A DNA stretch of 64,000 nt from Calendula officinalis (lineage: Eukaryota; Streptophyta; Magnoliopsida; Asterales; Asteraceae), in NCBI GenBank assembly GCA_963853835.1, contig OY970829.1, positions 5,314,446-5,378,445 on the forward strand, in the 5' to 3' direction. The notes beneath the pieces were generated by a model. That model had not been told where the DNA came from, searched no databases, and saw only the letters and a list, made by a program, of their open reading frames with translations. Shown here one piece after another: positions 59,906 to 64,000 of the stretch. How positions within the stretch are numbered: position 1 is the stretch's first letter; each line of letters starts with the position of its first letter. The position numbers were made by a program, and so were the translations under genes.

Positions 59906-60931
59906 GGTAGTGGTAGTGGTGGTTGGAATTTTGATATTGACCTTTGACTTTTTCTTGATCTAAGAGCTAATAATTGTCCCTTGAAACTTTAAATAATCCT
60001 TAGACTACCTTGAACAAACCACTATCTTCATATCAAAATAAGTGATACACTTTATATTTAGAAGTGGATCAAAATAAATGATATACTTCAAAAACTTACC
60101 TTATATGTTAAAAAAAATTGGATCATTTCTCCATTAAATATATATACTTTAATAAAGTGAAATTACCCTTTTACCCTTAATTTTACTTTTAAATATCATT
60201 AATATCGCTTTATATAAAAGAAATGGGACCTAATCTCCTCTAAATATCCATTTTAATATATATTAAATTACTTTTAAATATTTTGCCTCAAAAATCGTGT
60301 TTTGCTACTGATACTAAACATGTGATTTAGATAGTTGTCGAATACTGGTGCTACTTGTCATTTAGATAGTTGTCGAACGTCACAGAAAAACTAATACAAT
60401 ATTTTTAGTAACAATTGAAAAAAAATACAAATGATAAAAGTTTAGTTGGTTAAGAATATAATTATTGAAATATAAGTGTTGGTTTTATAAAGAATCCTAG
60501 GTTTGTTTGTGTTATTTTAAAAGTCTAGGGGCTGTTTTATTACTTTTAATAAAATTAATATCCAAGACGTCATATGCAAGTATAATGAATATCCCTTGAA
60601 CCCAAATGGCACATAAAGATTAAGAAAACAAAAAAAAAATGTTGAGAACATTGCCTTCAACTTTTTCAGCAGCATTGTAGAATACTGCAAAAAGAGTGTC
60701 AACACACCTTATGTGTTCTAAGAACCGCCACCTACAAGCTTTTACCCTAGCTAGTAGTATGTAACCCTTCCATCAACACTAGTATGTGGGTTCAAGTTTA
60801 GCCTAAAACATAGTATGAAATAGTAAGTTGTATAAGCATGTTAATATTTAGCGTTCGTGAAAAAAGAAAAAAAAAAACCTTTCAAAATCCTTGGTAACAA
60901 GTAAACAATCCGATCCTCATTATATATATAA
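59906..60931. other. Intergenic DNA with a Stowaway-like relic
   Basis: 60034-60297 is a diverged copy of the MITE at 28750 (ATCAAAATAAGTGATACACTT, ACTTTTAAATATCATTAA, ATTTTGCCTCAAAA in the same order) that has lost clear ends. No gene seen elsewhere. The first quoted match is given as AAAATAAGTGATACAC. Confidence 0.6.
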
Positions 60932-61214
60932 GGTGGTGTTTGTTTACAGCTTAATGGAACCATTCAGCGCTTAATGCTGAATTATTCAGCATTCAGTGCG
61001 TTTGTTTAGCGCCTCTGAATAAAGTATATGGTGAATGAAACATAAAAAAAACTGCCGAATCATTCTTTCTTAGAATATATGCTGAATCATTAAGCAGTCA
61101 GAATTCTTATAAAATAGTTTATCACATTCAAAACAAGTTTATACAAAACCTCTTAATCATTCAGACCGTTGAATCATTCAGCGCTTAATCATTTTATTCT
61201 TATCAAACAGCACC
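60932..61214. mobile_element. Tourist-like MITE (283 bp)
   Basis: Inverted ends GGTGGTGTTTG / CAAACAGCACC (one mismatch) with a 3-bp TAA target duplication (60929-60931, 61215-61217). The interior repeats ATTCAGC and GAATCATT words. Size, ends and 3-bp target duplication fit PIF/Harbinger-type Tourist MITEs. Confidence 0.82.
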
Positions 61215-62040
61215 TAAGTTAAACAAAGATTTACCATTTTATTATTGATGATGGTTATTTTGTTTCCTAAATCAAACTTTGTATCATTCCATTATATTTA
61301 ATAGACAAAGAGTAATACTAGGCTTCAAATTAAGACCAACTACAAAAACTGTCACAAAACATTAAAAAATGATTAAAGAAAATATTTCATAAAATCTGTT
61401 GCATGCTCGTATACTGTTTAGATATACTAATTGTGGATAATATAATCTAAGTGAAAATTTAAAATTTAAAATTGATAACCTTGGATGTAAACAATTCTTA
61501 AAAGAATTTTGGTACAAATTGAACGCTTAATCTCAGCCTAAAGGTTGGTAATACGATGGAATTCAGGTGAAAATCCTCCATTTCACGATATACATGTATG
61601 TCACGACATGTTAATTCTTTTTTACTGCGCCTAATCAATCAAAACTAATAATGTTTTTTATATATATGCTTGAAACATGTGTTTAAGAGTGAGCATAGGT
61701 GGCTATCCCTATTCTGATCGGAACCTTTAAAACTAGTTTCTCAATTTTCAAAAGTAGAACCTTCGGTTACGGTTACGCGGTCTTTAAAATCGTAAAAGTA
61801 AAATACGGTGTAAAGATTAGATATCAATCATTTTTTGGTTATTTTTATCTATTAATTTTTGAATAATCAGAATTTCCAAACAGTTAAACACGTGATTTTA
61901 AATCGTTAAAAACAATATCTTTATACTAAATAATGACTAATCTTATTCAAAATTACACCAAATTTCTCATATTGTTAAAATCGTAAATGATAATATGCAA
62001 ATATACATTTTCCTAAGATATCATTGTTTAACTAACCTTA
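61215..62040. other. Intergenic DNA
   Basis: About 830 bp, AT-rich, nothing recognised. Confidence 0.5.
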
Positions 62041-62540
62041 GGGGCTGTTTCGATCTTTTCCTGTAATCATTTGTAATCCTTCATAAATGAAATTCAATTC
62101 CATTACACATGGATGTTTGGATAAGTTTTTCTTCCATAATTTAATTAATGCGTAATTCTGAAATATATCATTCGGTTAATAAACTAAAAAACTTAAATAT
62201 TTTGTATGTTTCAGATTTATTAAACCGTCTAAATATATTAGAAATATCTAAAAAGAAAAATTAAAAAACTAAAAAAATAAAAAAAATAATTAAAAATGAT
62301 TTTTTAAGTAAAAGAATAATTCTTTTTAAGAAATTAGAATATTTAAAAAAGGAAAAATTAAGTAAATTTAACAAAAATACAAAAATTAAAAAGACATAAA
62401 TATGGATTTGAATTTTAGCTATAAAGTTTGCAGCCAAACGCGGAACATAATTCAGTTACAACATAATTCAATTTATTCCGAATTCAATTCTTTCATAATT
62501 GAAATCTAATACAGAAGATTACTGCATGCCGAACACACCC
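62041..62540. mobile_element. Tourist-like MITE, diverged (500 bp)
   Basis: Left end TTA-GGGGCTGTTTCG, right end CGAACACACCC. The flanking triplets are TTA and ATA, so the target duplication is imperfect. AT-rich, noncoding interior. Confidence 0.5.
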
Positions 62541-63495
62541 ATAGAACCAAAACATCCAAAGCGGTTCATGGTCTAGAACCGGCGATTCCGGTTCCAACTT
62601 CAATTACCCGCTTTTTGTGGTCACCCATAATTCAATGTGTCTATAAACTCCAACAATCTTTACTTTTCAGGGGTAGAGAAACATTCAAGGTGATCCATCA
62701 TTTTTGTAAAAATCTGAGGGATAAATCTCAGCCGTTTGATTAATCAACCCGATCATACAAACATATGGTGTTTAGATTTAATTATATTATTTCTTGGGTT
62801 TAACACAATTGTTTCCTTAAGCAACCCGATCATACAAAAATATGCACGACCTTTGAAAGTTAAACGATATATTTGAAGAAAACTTGTTTGACTAAATCTT
62901 TATTTTTATTTTTTTCTTTTATTTTGTTGCAAGGGTTGCTATGTACATGTTTAGTCGTCAACAAAGAACTCACTTAGGGGATGTTTGAGGTTACGATTTA
63001 AAGGAGATTCAAAAAATAAAAATTAGTTAAAATGAGTGTTTGTAAAAAAAACTCGAAAAATCAAATGTTTTCGTTTTAGGCGTCCAAAATAAAGTTTTGG
63101 AACAGTATGTGGGAAGGTGGTTATTGTGTTTTGTAAAAAAAATTATTTGTATTTTACATATTAATTAAACAAATAATTAGGTTTGCTAAACACTTAAAAA
63201 AAGTTCATCTGATTATTGCGATTTTAAATAATATAATTAAATCTAAACACCATATTTTAGAGTTATATTTTGTAACCTCTCATTATGTATTTTTAAAACA
63301 CTTAATCTATTTCACAACCCCAAACATCATGCAAAATTATCTAAACAATATAAATGTTTTATAATATTACTAAATTTATGATCATAACAAACTGTTTAAA
63401 ATGTGTCAAAATGAATATTAGAAAAAAAAATGTGTGAATTATTTCAAATATATTGATGATATATTTTAACTGTTATTAATATTTAACAGAATTCT
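62541..63495. other. Intergenic DNA upstream of defensin gene 2
   Basis: No gene. Another Tourist-like candidate spans about 62987-63329 (TTA-GGGGATGTTTGAGGTT ... AACCCCAAACATC). The words GGATAAATCTCAGCC near 62720 recur in diverged form at 63948. Confidence 0.5.
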
Positions 63496-63507
63496 CTTAA
63501 AGCTCCT
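63496..63507 (+). promoter_or_regulatory. Upstream 12-mer shared with defensin gene 1
   Basis: CTTAAAGCTCCT, 16 bases before the TATA box; identical to 40335-40346. Confidence 0.5.
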
Positions 63508-63523
63508 GCATTCTCGGTTCTCC

Positions 63524-63531
63524 TATAAATA
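63524..63531 (+). promoter_or_regulatory. TATA box of defensin gene 2
   Basis: TATAAATA, 75 bp before the ATG. Confidence 0.8.
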
Positions 63532-63605
63532 CTTCTCATCATCTTGACCTCTACTGCATCCAACTTAGAAAGAGTGTTATTCAGCTTCGTGATTAAAATT
63601 CAAAA

Positions 63606-63669
63606 ATGGCTATAAATCAAGTCCGTCTCGTTGCAATACCTTTGCTCCTATTAGTTCTTGCTATCTCAG
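63606..63669 (+). CDS. Defensin-like precursor, exon 1 only (3' end outside window)
   Basis: The 64-nt exon encodes the signal peptide MAINQVRLVAIPLLLLVLAIS and ends in phase 1 at TCAG|GTATTTA. It has the same length, reading frame, donor and last 14 exon bases (CTTGCTATCTCAGG run) as exon 1 of the complete gene at 40436, and a matching TATA box and upstream 12-mer. The cysteine-rich exon should lie right of the window, about 0.8 kb downstream if the intron is of similar length. Family membership is inferred from this gene structure because no cysteine domain is visible. The signal-peptide N-terminus differs, so it is a diverged paralogue and not a recent copy. Confidence 0.8.
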
Positions 63670-64000
63670 GTATTTATTAACCTAACCTTATATACATTTC
63701 AGTTTTCGAATTTTCATTTAAGCCTAGTTCTAAAGAGAGTTTGCTTTTAATATGGATACATATTTCAAAGCTATATATAACAAGAATTATATTAATGTAT
63801 TCCTTTTTTTATTTTGTAAATAATAAATTAAATTCATTTTTTATAATGAAAACTTTAAGTTCGTTAATATATGCTTTTGACATACGTTACACAAACTTCT
63901 TCATACAAATATAGAGAAATGTTCACGGAAGTTCATCAATTTTACGTAGTCCCGGGGAATAAATCTCAATCATTGATCAATAAGATCGAATGGTCAAGAT
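63670..64000 (+). other. Intron of defensin-like gene 2, first 331 bp
   Basis: AT-rich. It ends in a stretch (AATAAATCTCAATCATTGATC) resembling words at 62720, perhaps a MITE inside the intron. The acceptor is beyond the window. The quoted words are given as AAATAAATCTCAATCATTG. Confidence 0.7.

Overview
This is plant nuclear DNA and almost certainly Asteraceae. The only host genes recognised are two defensin-type genes. The complete one (40436-41652) closely resembles the defensins of dahlia and other composites: a short signal-peptide exon, an intron in the signal region, an eight-cysteine domain starting ELCEKASK, and a long lysine- and alanine-rich C-terminal tail. The second gene (from 63606) is cut by the right edge of the window after exon 1. 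No rRNA, tRNA, CRISPR or prokaryotic feature was seen. Nearly everything else is transposable elements, mostly dead and nested.

Left block, 1-36428, is one stack of insertions. The base is a Ty1/copia element on the minus strand (element B, 12696-36428): 3' LTR fragment 12696-13165, pol remnants 14075-17120, gag 17121-18790, leader and PBS to 20500, 5' LTR 20502-36428 in pieces. Element A, a gag-only copia-type element on the minus strand (1-12695, left end outside the window), has most likely landed in B's 3' LTR. A copia element C on the plus strand (1650-8848, TSD AAAAT) sits inside A's gag. A solo LTR of the A family (17602-18632, TSD AGGTT) sits in B's gag. B's 5' LTR holds LTR-like insertion D (21032-26491, TSD TTAAC), LTR-like insertion E (26608-36032, TSD GTTAA) and a Stowaway-like MITE (36040-36264). 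E in turn contains insertion F (31793-35720, TSD TATTA) and a candidate Helitron with a 1016-bp tandem duplication (27653-30825). F contains a cleaner Helitron (34140-35368). Reading frames and LTR sequence continue across most of these insertions once the insert and one TSD copy are removed, so the relative order of events can be read.

Middle block, 36429-42123: low-copy DNA with GGT/CCA-rich tracts, MITE-like repeats and the complete defensin gene with its TATA box.

Right-middle block, 42124 to about 57010: a plus-strand copia element R with a short 5' LTR, a leader carrying a palindromic 23-bp tandem repeat, a gag extended by a long coiled coil, and protease plus integrase. RT, RNase H and the 3' LTR are missing. 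Its gag-to-protease region is split by element K (46458-54884, TSD AAAAG), a minus-strand Ty3/gypsy derivative with the order LTR-internal-LTR-internal-LTR. K keeps only a protease remnant. Element R ends against a minus-strand fragment of a PIF/Harbinger-associated SANT protein gene (57010-57401).

Right end, 57402-64000: MITE-like elements (TAGGGGTG family, Tourist-like, Stowaway relic), an array of CACATGTG palindromes (59338-59903), and exon 1 of the second defensin gene. The two defensin genes share exon 1 length, splice donor, TATA box and an upstream 12-mer. They are diverged paralogues about 23 kb apart, separated mainly by retrotransposons.
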